Origin: Austropuccinia psidii
Lineage: Eukaryota; Basidiomycota; Pucciniomycetes; Pucciniales; Sphaerophragmiaceae
Direction of reading: 5' to 3'
Assembly (NCBI GenBank): GCA_023105745.1
Contig: JALGQZ010000013.1
Span: 648,501-712,500, forward strand
Length of the DNA stretch: 64,000 bases
Shown: positions 23,977 to 34,684 of the stretch, piece after piece
How positions within the stretch are numbered: position 1 is the first letter of the stretch
Layout: each line of letters starts with the position of its first letter
Notes under the pieces: model-generated
Databases searched by the model: none
Told to the model about the DNA's origin: nothing
What the model saw: the letters and a program-made list of their open reading frames with translations, nothing else
Position numbers and translations under genes: made by a program

Positions 23977-26178
23977 TCAAACTCTTGAGGTATTTGGACC
24001 AGGCTTGTCTGGATACAATGAGTGGAAGTCCTTGACAAGATCTGGTGAGTTGGTAAGGTTTGAAGCTAGTTTCCAAGTGGTTCTTTCTGGGTCTTCACTG
24101 AATCCTTTACACTCTACAAGATACCATAATTTACCTCTTTTGAGTTTTGAGTCCAGAACCTGAGCCACTTCCCATTCTTCTTGCTGCTCCACTAAAACTG
24201 GTGGTGGCGGCAATTGATGACGATTTGGGATAGTTGAATTCTTGACTGGTTCTAATAAGGACACATGGAATACAGGGTGAACTTTCTTCCATTGCTGAGG
24301 CAACTTGAGGTGATATGCATGACTGCCAATCTTCTTCAGAACTTCAAAAGGTCCCAACCATCTTTCTGATAATTTCTTGGTGGGTCTTGTTGTCTTGATG
24401 TTCTTGGAAGCTAGCCATACTTTGTACCCAGGTTGGAAATCAGGTGGAATTGCTCTATTTCTATCTGCATACTTCTTGAATCTCCTTATTGCTGACTCTA
24501 ATTCTTCTTTGACAACTTTCTGTACTGATTGGAGTTTTGTTGATAACTTCCCAGCAGGTGAGTCTTGAGAAATATGGATTGAGTCAAAGCTGGGATTTCT
24601 TCCATAAATGGTGAAAAAAGGTGATTGCTTGGTTGATTAATGTTCTGCATTATTATAGGCAAATTCAGCCAGAGGGAGCCAGGTGTACCAGTCATCTTGA
24701 TGATAGCTGACATACATCCAAAGGTACTGTTCTAGTATCTGATTTACCCTCTCTGTCTGTCCATCTATTTCAGGATGAAAGGCAGTTGAAAGATCTCTTG
24801 ATATCTTGAGCTGCTGACACAATTGAGTCCAAAATGATGAAACAAATAAGGATCCTCTATCACTGACAATACTGACTGGAAGTCCATGCTTGGAAAATAC
24901 ATGACTAATGAAGATTTGAGCTAAATCCAGAGCAGTGATTGTGCCATAAGTTGGAATGAAGATTGCCATTTTTGAGAATCTGTCCACAACTACTAAGATT
25001 GAATCAAAGTTGTTTGACAGTGGCAATTGAGTGATGAAGTCCATTGATAATGAATTCCAAGGACCAGACAGAATTGAAAGAGGCTTGAGTAATCCAAACT
25101 TCTTGTGATGAATGTTCTTGTTTCTTGAACATTGCTGACATGAGGACACATAGTCCTTAATGAATTGATTCATGCCAGCCCAATAAAAATCCCTCTTGGT
25201 GAGCTTGAGGGTCTTCTCCTGGCCAGGATGGCCAGCCAATGGTGAGTCATGACACTTTTGAAGAATATTGAGTTGAAGTTCTTCATTGCTTGGGATTACC
25301 ACTCTATCTTTGAATAATAATAACTTGGCTTGAGGTTCAAGAGAATAATCTGGAACTGATTCACCTCTGGCTAGTTGCTTGAGTATTTCTTTATAGTCTT
25401 TGTCTTGCCATACTTCTTTTTGAATCTTGTCCACTAAATCTGAGAAAATTTCCACTTTGATTGAGAAGAATCTTGACTCTTGAATTCCATCTTGCGTAAG
25501 TACTTGATGAAAATTTTGAGGATTCTTGCTGATGAAGTACACCCCCCTCTCTGGGTACACGTCGTCCCGACGTGACAAGGCATCTGGTAAAGTGGCCAGC
25601 CTGCCTGGGCGGTAAGTGATAGTGAAATGAAATTCTGAGAGAAATTCAGCCCAACGGGCCTGACGACGAGTAAGAACTTTGGAAGACATGAAATACTGCA
25701 AGGAAGAGTGGTCTGTCAAGACCTCAAAAGGATTGGAAAGAGAAAGAAGAAATTCCCTCCAGCGCTTGAGAGCCCAAACTATGCCAAGGAGTTCCTTGTC
25801 ATGAATTTCATAGTTGAGTTCAGCTGGTGAGAGCTTGTGACTATCAAACGCAATGGGATGCTTTCCAGAGTCATTCACCTGACTCAGTACGGTGCCCAAT
25901 GCATAATCAGAAGCATCAGTCTCTACAATAGTAGGTAGAGATGGATTGAAATGGGATAAGATAGGAGCAGAGGTGAAAGCTTCTTTGAGTGCTTGAAACT
26001 GACTAAGAGCTTCCTCATTGAAGATGAAAGGAGAATCTTTTTTGAGAAGGGAAGTGAGAGAAGTGATTTTTTTGGAATAATTTTTAATGAAACGCCGATA
26101 AAAATTGGCAAAGCCAAGAAAGGATTGAAGAGCCTTGATGTTTTTGGGCTGAGGCCAATTGAGGATTTGCTGAACTTT
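23977..26178 (-). pseudogene. gypsy pol, 3' part: RNase H, integrase and chromodomain (one internal stop)
   Basis: The frame runs 26178 to 23977 with a single internal TAA (24637-24639). Downstream of the RT stop it reads the RT connection, then RNase H with TDASDYALG, the DKELLGIVWALKRW block and LTDHSSLQYF. Integrase follows: an HHCC zinc-binding region (GHPG...CQQC), then the DDE core with Asp in SMDFITQLP, Asp in IVSDRGSLF and Glu in GQTERVNQ. The tail after the stop carries a GPFEVL...HPVFHVSLL module and a C-terminal chromodomain (EWEVAQVLDSKLKRGKLWYL...). The aromatic-cage Trp expected in the VEWKGF-type motif is Cys here (TGT). Integrase inserts the cDNA; chromodomains typically steer chromoviruses to heterochromatin. 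The stop separates integrase core from chromodomain, so this copy is not functional. Confidence 0.93.
24637..24639 (-). other. In-frame nonsense codon in integrase
   Basis: TAA directly follows the conserved LAEFAYNNAEH stretch. The same frame continues open to 23977, so this is a point lesion rather than the natural end. Confidence 0.9.
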
Positions 26179-27090
26179 TTAAGAATCCATCTTGAGGCCA
26201 TCACTTGAAACAACATAGCCCAAGTATTCCACACTTGAGGCATGGAATACACACTTGGAGGCTTTGGCAAACAGATTATTGTCCCTCAGTCTTTGGAGGA
26301 CAGAGGCCACATGTTTGACATGTTCCTCCTCAGAACTGGAAAAGACCATAATATCATCTAGATAAACCACAACAAACACATCCAAAAAATCTGCAAAGAT
26401 ATCATTTACTAGATTTTGGAAAGAAGCAGGAGCATTGGTCAAACCAAATGGCATGACCAAATACTCATAACTACCATATTTGGTTCTAAAGGCAGTTAAG
26501 TGCTCATCCCCCTCTTTGATTCTCAGAAGGTTATATGCACCACGCAAATCTATCTTGGAGAAGATAGTGGAACCGTTGAATACGGTAAGAAGCTGGTTCA
26601 TAGGAGGAACAGGGTATCTGTTCTTCCTAGTGACAGCATTGAGTTTGTGGTAGTCAACACACAAACGAAGACCTCCATCCTTTTTCTTGACAAAAAGGAC
26701 AGGTGCTCCTGTTGAAGAGGAGCTTGGTCTAATGAAACCTTTCTCTACATTCTCTGAAATGTAGGCCCGCAGTGTTTCTGACTCTTGATTTGATAATGAG
26801 TAGATAACACCAATTGGAGGTAGAAGACCCTCCAATTCAATATGGTGATCACAGGCGCGGTGTGGAGGAAGTTTCTCTGCTTTCACCTTGGAGAATACAT
26901 CCAAATATTGGTGATAAGCAGGAGGAACAACCTTCAACACAGTTTTGATTTCTTCTGGCTCTTCCTCCTCATCCCACTGCTCCTCCAGGGATGCATGAAA
27001 AGATAAGGGAGGAAGGTCCATATCCCCTTGAAAGAGATGAAGTGAAGATATGGCTACATCTTCTCCAACATCCTTCATCTCTTGATTGAA
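26179..27090 (-). pseudogene. gypsy pol, reverse transcriptase (ends at nonsense codon)
   Basis: The frame covers the start of RT to a TAA at 26179-26181. RT motifs in order: PSSSSTGAPVLFVKKKDGGL, LRLCVDYHKLN, NRYPVPPMNQL, FSKIDLRGAYN, MPFGLTNAPASFQ, the catalytic YLDD in VVVYLDDIMVFSS, and EYLGYVVSSDGLKM. All expected catalytic aspartates are present. After the stop the same frame continues into KVQQILNW and RNase H, so the stop is a single lesion. At the 5' side RT is out of frame with protease, pointing to a frameshift near 27070-27095. RT copies element RNA into cDNA in virus-like particles. Confidence 0.93.
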
Positions 27091-27678
27091 GTAATGACTG
27101 AGAGGGAATAATGGAAGGGATATGGACAGAAGAAGGAAGGGAAGGTGTCTTAAGTTCACCGACCAGAGCAACACTGTTGACAGCAGTGGCTAAGTCATTA
27201 CTATCAGAAGGAATAATACCACTAGAATCCTTATGATTAGAATCATAGGTGATCAATCCATTTTTCCAATCAATAATGGGATTAAAATGGTAAAGGAAAT
27301 CATAGCCCAATATCAGGTCTTCTCCCTTGGGTGAATCTATGATAAAGAAGTCCCATTCAAAGCTTGGGAAGGAAGGCAAGTCAACTACCCACTTGGTATA
27401 ATGGGTGATGAACAAGGCAGGGGATTCATTAGAATCCAAAATGAAAAGAGGAATCTTTTCAGAGAGCTCTGACAGAGTCAATGAGTACTTGAGAACAAAA
27501 TTCTTTGCAATAAAAGAGTTTGTAGCACCAGAATCAATGAGAATACTATAAAAAATATCAGAGACAGAAGAAAAAATAAGAAATTTTAAAGATTTCTTGA
27601 CACTAGTATTCAGAGTGCACAAGTGTGCTCTTGAAGGAAATAAGTGAGAACCATTGAACACATCATGATTCCCACTCA
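26969..27678 (-). pseudogene. gypsy pol, retropepsin-like protease (in -1 frame to gag)
   Basis: Aspartic protease with the active-site stretch ILIDSGATNSFIAKNFV and the hydrophobic flap/ILGY-type motif DLILGYDFLYHFNP. The frame is -1 relative to the gag end and stays open from the slippery heptamer at 27682-27688, so protease is probably made as a gag-pol fusion by frameshifting. The true protease-RT junction is lost: near 27070-27095 the frame shifts, after which the protease frame runs into nonsense until 26969. Function: cleaves gag and gag-pol during particle maturation. Confidence 0.85.
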
Positions 27679-27882
27679 GGCTTTTCCCTGCTTGCTAGGG
27701 AAGCCTCTTGATGATGACCCAGGCTTGTTCTGAGGTCTCTTGAAGCATTTTTCAATTGGGTGCTTTCCACCACAATAAGTACACAACCCCTCTTTAATCC
27801 TCCTCTCCTTTTCAGAACCAATTAATTTATTGTCCTTATTGAGGAGAGCAGCATGGGGCTTGTCCTTTGAAGCTTGAAATTA
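27676..27882 (-). pseudogene. gypsy gag 3' end with CCHC zinc knuckle (after internal stop)
   Basis: Continuation of the gag frame past the TAA at 27880-27882, open down to TGA at 27676-27678. It encodes a basic stretch and a nucleocapsid zinc knuckle CTYCGGKHPIEKC (27745-27783, spacing C-x2-C-x3-H-x4-C, one residue shorter than the common x4). The knuckle binds element RNA. Because the frame is open and the motif conserved, the upstream TAA is a lesion. Confidence 0.8.
27682..27688 (-). promoter_or_regulatory. Putative -1 ribosomal frameshift heptamer G GGA AAA
   Basis: In the gag frame the minus strand reads CAG GGA AAA GCC TGA. The last G of CAG plus GGA AAA makes a canonical X XXY YYZ heptamer, one codon before the gag stop. 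A -1 slip enters exactly the protease frame, which is open from there. Whether a downstream pseudoknot exists was not computed. Confidence 0.65.
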
Positions 27883-29133
27883 CTTTCCCTTCTTGTTCTT
27901 CTTCTTGTGAGACCTATTTGAAGATGAGTTTTGAGGAGGCCTAGATTGATTGGATCCAATGACTGGAGGCTTCTTCTCTTTATTTCCACCCTTTTCTTTT
28001 TTCCTCTCATGATATCTTGTGTCTAATTCTAAAGTGACATCCATAAGTTCTTGAAGAGTATCAAACGTTCCAGGGTGAGAAGCCAACTGATCCAATAATC
28101 TTGATGCCAATCCTCTTCTGTAAGCATGGATATAAGCTCTTTCCCCCCAATCTCCAATTCTTGACATTAAGCTTCTGAAATCTGCAATGTACAAGGAAAC
28201 ATGACCACTCTCCTTCATCCTCAAGTTGTCCAACTCTTGTTCAGCTTTCCTGACTTCATTGGGGTCACCAAACAGAGTGAATAATTGAGATTCAAATAAT
28301 GGCCAATTATTGAGGAGGTAGGAAGGGTCTTCATTGGAAATATTTGAGAGATAGGGTTCAATCCACTTTCCAGCTCTACCAGTGAGAAAAGAAGTTGAGT
28401 AAAGAACTTTCTTCCTGTCAGAGAAGAAATTTGCTGGATCATTATGGAAGATTAATTGACAGGATTGGATAAATCCTCTCAATTTATGAGCTTGAGTACC
28501 ATCAAAAGAATCAGGTGCCTTCATGGATGGGGTCTTGAAAGCAGGGGCTTTTGAATTGTCCCTGGGAGCAACTGCTTGAGTGAGTTGCCCCATGAATTGA
28601 GTCATCTGCTCCATCATCTTGAGGAGACTTGGATCAGTTTGAGAGACAAGAGGTTGACTAGAAAGGGCTAGATTAGAACCCTGAGGCACCTCTGGAGCAT
28701 TTGCCAAGGCATCTGCCACTTCAGTTTCCCCAGAATCTTCCTCTTCCACAGACTCTTCCCCCTCTTCATCTTCAACTTCCCCTTGTCTTGCTCTTTCACC
28801 TTCAGACATGCCAGGGTAGCCACCCAAAAGTCCAGAGAAAGATCTTGATCTTCTATATTTCATTCCACCTCTTCTTGAGGGTGCTGCTCCTTCCATTGGT
28901 GGTCCTCTGTCCAAATTTGCACACAGTTGATGAACTGATGGTGTGCGGTCAAGAGGAGCCCTTGCTGTAGGAGTGAAAACAGCTTGAATTCTTTGGGATC
29001 TAGTATTTTTGGCTGGGGGACTATGCTGAACTGGTATTTTGAATAAAATGAAATAAAACTTGATGATACTTTGAATAAAATAAGGCTTGACCAAAACAAT
29101 CAAATGAGAATCTTGATGAACTTGAGAAATCAA
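27880..29133 (-). pseudogene. gypsy gag, main part (nonsense codon at C-terminal side)
   Basis: A 417-codon frame ending in TAA at 27880-27882. It begins with a poorly conserved segment, then Pro/Arg-rich sequence, an acidic patch (EDEEGEESVEEEDSGE), and the retrotransposon gag core (DSFDGTQAHKLRGFIQSCQL, FLTGRAGKWIEPYL, LFGDPNEVRKAEQELDNLRM, YIADFRSLMSRIGDWGER), closing with a Lys-rich tail. The 29133 end is only the frame boundary: there is no ATG near it, and the first in-frame Met is about residue 80. The true start may be lost or lie elsewhere. Gag forms the virus-like particle. The stop separates the capsid part from the zinc knuckle. Confidence 0.88.
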
Positions 29134-29784
29134 TCAATAGTCTTGAAGTGAATCAATATGAATAGATCTTGAAGAGTGAAGATGACAAAGTCAAGTTCTT
29201 ATGAACAATCAATTTCAATCAATAAGTCAAATCAAGTCAATCAAAATCAAATCAATTAAGTCTTGAGGGTTTCAATCAATATCTTCAAAAATCAATTCAA
29301 TTTTCTTGAGGAATCAAATTCAAATCAATAAATCAAATCAAATCTTGAGGATAAATCAGCTATCTTGAGGAATCAAATCAAGTCAATCAATCAAATCAAT
29401 CAAAGTCAAATCAAAGTCTTGAGGTGAAATCAATGTCTTGAGGAATCAATCAATAAGTTTGAGAAATTTCAAAACCCAAATCACTGAATACCCCAAATCA
29501 ATAAAAATCCCTGAATGATGAATCAATTAACCCAAATAATTCCACTCAAATAACCTGATAAAACCTGAATTCAGACAAAAAGAGAAATGAGAGTGATGAA
29601 GAATAAAATGGAATGGTCAGCAGAATTTTGAAATGAGAGAAAGAATCAATTTTCATTTTGAATGAGATGAAAATTGATGAGAGAGAAAAAATCATAGAAA
29701 ATCATAAAAAGGTCATAATTGAAGAATGAGAGAAATGAATAAAATGAATAAAAGAAAGAATCAAATATGAGTTAATTAATTTAA
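29134..29784 (-). other. gypsy 5' leader, rich in AATCAA and TCTTGAGG repeats
   Basis: Between gag and the 5' LTR. On plus it is a loose array of AATCAA/CAAATC words with recurrent TCTTGAGG at 29260-29460, then AAATGAGAG-type words to 29760. No coding frame is recognisable. It probably forms the long untranslated leader of the element's transcript. Confidence 0.6.
29770..29783 (-). other. Candidate self-priming primer-binding site
   Basis: One base inside the 5' LTR boundary, minus strand, lies TAAATTAATTAACT. It is not the 3' end of a common tRNA (no TGG start). It is exactly complementary (14/14) to sense-strand LTR sequence at 30159-30146. A TATA-like word sits about 40 bases upstream of that LTR segment, so the segment could be the RNA 5' end. 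This arrangement is known from Tf1-type self-priming elements. The A/T composition and internal TTAATTAA palindrome weaken the case. Confidence 0.5.
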
Positions 29785-30544
29785 TGTCACAGGGGCTCTT
29801 CGAAGTGAAGAGGGCCTGGCACTCAGTAAACTGGGACTCACTTATGGAGGGCTCAAAGATATGGTAAGAAGGAGTACACTGAAGAGTGTTAAAGATAAAT
29901 TGCTAAAAGAATAAATATAAGAAAAGAAGCAACAAGAGTAAGAGTAAGAAATAGAAGATCCAACCACAAACAAGTCCAAGTCCACTGTTTCAACCTGTCA
30001 GAATGGAAAGAGAAGGGTTAATAAGGATATGGCCACCCAACTCATACTGTACAGGCGAAGAGAGAAAAGGCAAAGACTCACTTAAAATTAAATAATTATA
30101 ATACCCAATTATAAGGATAAGAATAATTATAAAATAATAAATAACTAAATTAATTAACTGGGGAAAAGTCCCCAGGGGGGAGAAAGAGGGGCTGGTATAT
30201 GTGACAATCACCAGCCCTGATCCAGAGGAAGAATTTTCATGAGAGTAATTGATGATTGAATTGAGTCTGGCCAATACAGGTCCTGTACAGCTGTACAGAA
30301 CCTGTACAAGAGGTGTGGTGTATTTGAGTGATCATACAGTTCCATATTGGTGTATTGAAACTGTATTGGGTGAATCCAACCTGTACAGGTATTGACAGGC
30401 TGTATTGATGTACCAAGCTGTATGCATGTTTCAGAATGAAGATTGCTGAAACTGAATGCTGATGCAGATACTGGATTTGCTGGTTTGGGGTGTTTGAGTG
30501 GGTGTATGAATGAATACCCTTACCCCTGATGGATGGTTGTTACA
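29785..30544 (-). repeat. 5' LTR of gypsy element (760 bp)
   Basis: Nearly identical to 20417-21157, with an additional 19 bases near 30284-30302 that add copies of the CTGTACAG palindromic motif. On minus it starts TGTAACAACC and ends CCTGTGACA. A TATA-like CACATATACC on minus lies about 40 bases before the segment that pairs with the candidate primer site, so promoter and RNA start probably lie there. Confidence 0.95.
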
Positions 30545-30549
30545 GCATG
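30545..30549. repeat. Target-site duplication (right), GCATG
   Basis: Direct copy of 20412-20416, immediately after the right LTR end. Confidence 0.95.
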
Positions 30550-30634
30550 ACTTATGAGTTATGAATAATTCAAAATTTATTTTTAAGATAATTGTGGCCT
30601 ATTTGGGTATGTAAAATATACCTCAAGTATCACA
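30550..30634 (+). repeat. Solo LTR B, right part
   Basis: Continues the family after the gypsy insertion. ACTTATGAGTTATGAATAAT aligns to 42096 onward in copy C, through GATAATTGTGGCCTATTTG, ending TATCACA at 30634. The following AATTC (30635-30639) matches the AATTC before 18595, closing the target-site duplication. Confidence 0.8.
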
Positions 30635-30639
30635 AATTC

Positions 30640-33077
30640 TCTCATCTCTTTTCAAATAGATAATAATTAACTGGTATATTTTGAGGTGTTTATTTTGAAA
30701 AATATATAGAGATTTAATGTTTTCAATAATAATAATTAAAATTCTAATAAAATCTATATAATAATATAGGAATAATATATTTTAATAAAAACATTTTCTA
30801 TCAAAAAAAAAAATTAATACAAATAAATTAATACTTTATAATATAATATTAATTTAACAATAATATTAGAAAAAAATATTTTTATTAAGAAAAATAATTT
30901 AATTAAATTATATTATTTTAACTTTTATAATATTTATAATGAGTATAATTTAAAAAAAAAAGGAAATAAACTAATATAATCTTAAAATTAATAATTTTGT
31001 AAATTTTTATTCTTTTAATAAAATAATATAAAACTAAATAAAATTAATATAATATTTCATTAATTAAATTATTTTAATCTTTTTTTTTTTTTTTTTGATT
31101 TATTAAAGTTTTAAGATAATTTCTTTCAAATTTGATAATAGAAATTTTTTATTTTTTTTAATAAATTTTGTTTTTTTTTGTGATAAAAACTTGAAAAAAA
31201 AAAAAAAAAAAAAAAAAAGGAATATAAAATAGTACATTTGATAACATTAAGTTTTCAAAATAAGTTAAGATATTTATTTTATTAGATGTGTAATGGATTT
31301 AATTTTTAAAAATTGGGTCACATATTTAATATTTAATATTGGGAAGGTAATAAAATATAAAGGACTTTAAGATGTTTCCAAATAAATTATTAAAATTCTT
31401 TATAAACAAATGATTAAGTTAGTTTAATAATTTCAAAAAAAAAAAAAAAAAGTTTATAATTAACACAATATTATTAATAGGTTCCCACAAGTACATGATT
31501 AAAATGGAATGAATAGGAAAGAAAATTCATTTTAAAAACTTCAAGTAATTTTGGGGCTATTTATGGTTCCCATATTCCCATTATATCAAAATTCCAAGAT
31601 GAATGAAAGACTTAGGTGAACCAAAAAAGTGTTACACTAATTTTTTCTTTACTTTGTGGTTGATGAGGTATGGAATTTTTTTTTTAATTTGAGTGTTTTT
31701 TTTGAGTTTATCCAAAAATCTTAATATATCTGTTTTTTTTTATATTTAGTTTTTTGGGGGGCCTTTCTGGGTCCCTAAATGATAGTTTTTTTTTTTCTAA
31801 ATCTTAACTTTGAAGTTATTTTATCAAAAACAAATTATACCAAGATTCCAAATGAATTATAAATTGATTTGTGAGTCTTCTGATCCTTTTGATGTATGGA
31901 TTTTATTACCTATCTTATTACCAAAAAAACCAAATGAAGTCAAATTAAACTTTATAAATTCTTTTAAAAATTAATTTTTCTCTGGCCAAATTTGATTCTG
32001 TATTATATTTAATGATTAATACTACATAATGATGGTGGACCACATTTTTAAAACTCAAAAATATATTCCAAAAACCTTTAAGACTACAATTTTATAAGCC
32101 TAATATTGCACAAAAATCACCATGAGAAAATTGGCTACACCTTACAACAGGTGTTGAATTTAGAAAAATAGGTTAAAAACAGATTATTCTGAGCTTGAGC
32201 ATGTACTTTGAACTAAGTTAAAACCAGAAATTCATTGTTTTGTGATATTCCAAATCATTCTCAGCAACTAAAATTTTATTTAACTTTTCATTTCCTTTAT
32301 CCTTTTCTTATTTCATTAAGTTTAAGATATTTTATTATTATTTTTCTTATTCTACATAAAATTTGATATTTATAAAGTATAATTTCATATTCTTTATAAT
32401 ATTAATTTTACTTAAATTTAAATCTAAGATTTAAGCTCAGATATATATTTTTAATATAGAAAATAGTTTATATTTTTCTTTTTAATTCCCTTAGATATAA
32501 AAAAACTATGTTTATATTTAATTAAAGATTTTTATTAACCTTTATAAATATATTATTATAAAATAAATTTTATCAAATTTTATAAATTAAAATTAATTTC
32601 TTATAAAAAAATAATACTATTTTATATAAAATTTCAAAAAAAATAAAAATAAAAATAATTAATTTCTAATTATATATATATTTCTTTTTCTTTTTTTAAA
32701 AAAAAAAAAAAAAATGAGGATTGATTTCAATTTTTACTAAATTTAAAATTAGGATTTATTAATGATATAATTTTTATTATTATTATTATTACTTCTTTTA
32801 TCATAATCATCTTTTTTTTTTTTTTTTTTTCTTAATTTTGAATTTTAATTTTAATTTATTATAATTTCATTTTTTTTTTTTTTTAATTATAATTATTTAA
32901 AATTATTTAAAAATTTTGAATTTTTTTTTTTTTTTTTTTTTCTTTTTTTTTTTTTGAATTTTAAAACTTTGTTTTTTTCTTAAATTTAAAATTATTTTAA
33001 TTTAATTTAATTTAATATTTTTTTTTTTTTTTTTTATAATAACTTTAAAAGAAAAAAAAAAAAATTTAAGTAAAAGG

Positions 33078-33110
<33 letters not shown>

Positions 33111-34652
33111 AATAACCTATTAATTTAATATTTTGAAAAAAAAAAATTAATTAAATTAAATTGAATTAATTTTATAAAAAAATAGTTTTTTTTAAAAAAA
33201 AAATAGTATTTTAATTATTAAAATTATTAAAAATTAAAATTAATAATAAAAAACTATAATAATTTTTTTTTTTTTACTTTAATAGGATATTAAATATTTT
33301 TATAATTCTTAAGACAAAAAAAAAAAAATTAAATAAATAAAAATAAAAATTATTAAAAAAGACTTCTTTTAAAAAAAATGTTTTTTTTTGAATAAATGAT
33401 AAATTTAATGAAGTGAATATTTAACCTCTCTTTTTTATAAATTTTTTGGTTCAATATAATTATTCATTTCAAAATTTATTTTAAATTTCTTTTCTTTATA
33501 TTCTGAGTAAAATAAAAAATTATTTTGATGAATTATCTTCATATTTTTTGATATATTTTACTTAAATTTAATTTAAATGAATAATTTAAAACTACTTTTT
33601 TGTCAAAGCTCAAAGTTTTTTTTAGAGTACAATAAGACATTAAGGTTCCTATTTAATAAATATTATCAAGTTTTTTTAGATTCAATTTAATAATTCAAAT
33701 GAAAGAGTTTATTGTAAAATCAATTTTATTATAGAAAATCTTTCCCAAAAATTAAATTTTCTTGAAAAATAAAATAAAAATAAACTAAAACTAATTATTT
33801 TTTAGTTATGTTAAAGAGTACATAAAAGGATATTTATAAAAAAAAAAAAGAAATCAAGATTTGAATATTTCAGTTAAATATTAAGATTTTCAAGAATATC
33901 AATTAAAAATTAAATTCTTTTTAATTTAATCTTAAACACAAAGATTATTATTTTTTTTAAATATCAAAATAATTTATTTTATTAGAAATATTTTAAATGA
34001 TATTATGAGATCTTTTGTTGAAATATAAATACTTATAAATATAAATTTAACTAGAAAAAAAAACTCTTTTTTTTTATATTTTAAGTAATTTTTAATAGTT
34101 ATACTGAATTTCTTTAGGAAATAATTTCAAATATTTTTTAAATTCAAAAGGATTTTTTTTCATAATTCATATTTTAATTATTTTAATATTCCTTTTAAAT
34201 AATATCTATTTATTCTCTCCAAAGAATTTGACTCAAATTTTTACTTTAAGTTTCTTATTAATTATTAATACAAAAGATTTATGTAAACAGATTTTCCTAT
34301 ATTATATTTTTCAGTTATATAAATAATATTAATACACAATTTAATTAACTTAAGCCTATTAATAGCATTTAATATAAATATCATTAATTTCTTTTTCTTA
34401 TTATAAGTAGCTGAAATTAACTTTTAATCTTTCAAAAAAAAAAAATTCTGAAAAATAAATTCTGAGAAAAAAAATAAATATAAAATTGTAACACTTCTAT
34501 CTTTTAAATCAAATTACATCAATATAAATAAGATAAATTCTTGCATTTATTAAAAAAAATAATATTAATTTAGTTTTTTTTTTTCTTATATTAAGGAAAA
34601 ATTCAAACTTTTTTTAAGATTTATATAATTTAAATAAATTTCTTTCATTCTA

Positions 34653-34684
<32 letters not shown>

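Larger units (their letters stand above)
20417..30544 (-). mobile_element. Ty3/gypsy chromovirus LTR retrotransposon, full-length, coding frames broken
   Basis: A 10.1-kb element whose sense strand is minus. From its 5' end: LTR (30544-29785), leader, gag, -1 slippery site, protease, reverse transcriptase, RNase H, integrase, chromodomain, then an opposite-strand gene, a polypurine tract and the 3' LTR (21157-20417). The PR-RT-RH-IN order and C-terminal chromodomain place it among chromoviruses. LTRs start TG and end CA and are flanked by GCATG on both sides. The two LTRs differ by only four substitutions plus one 19-bp indel in my reading, so insertion is recent. Yet gag and pol carry at least three nonsense codons and one frameshift, so this copy cannot make a full polyprotein and may have been mobilised in trans. 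Confidence 0.95.

Noticed and set aside
9245..30634. Solo LTRs A and B as the two LTRs of one large element
   Set aside because: They are in opposite orientation and each has its own different target-site duplication.
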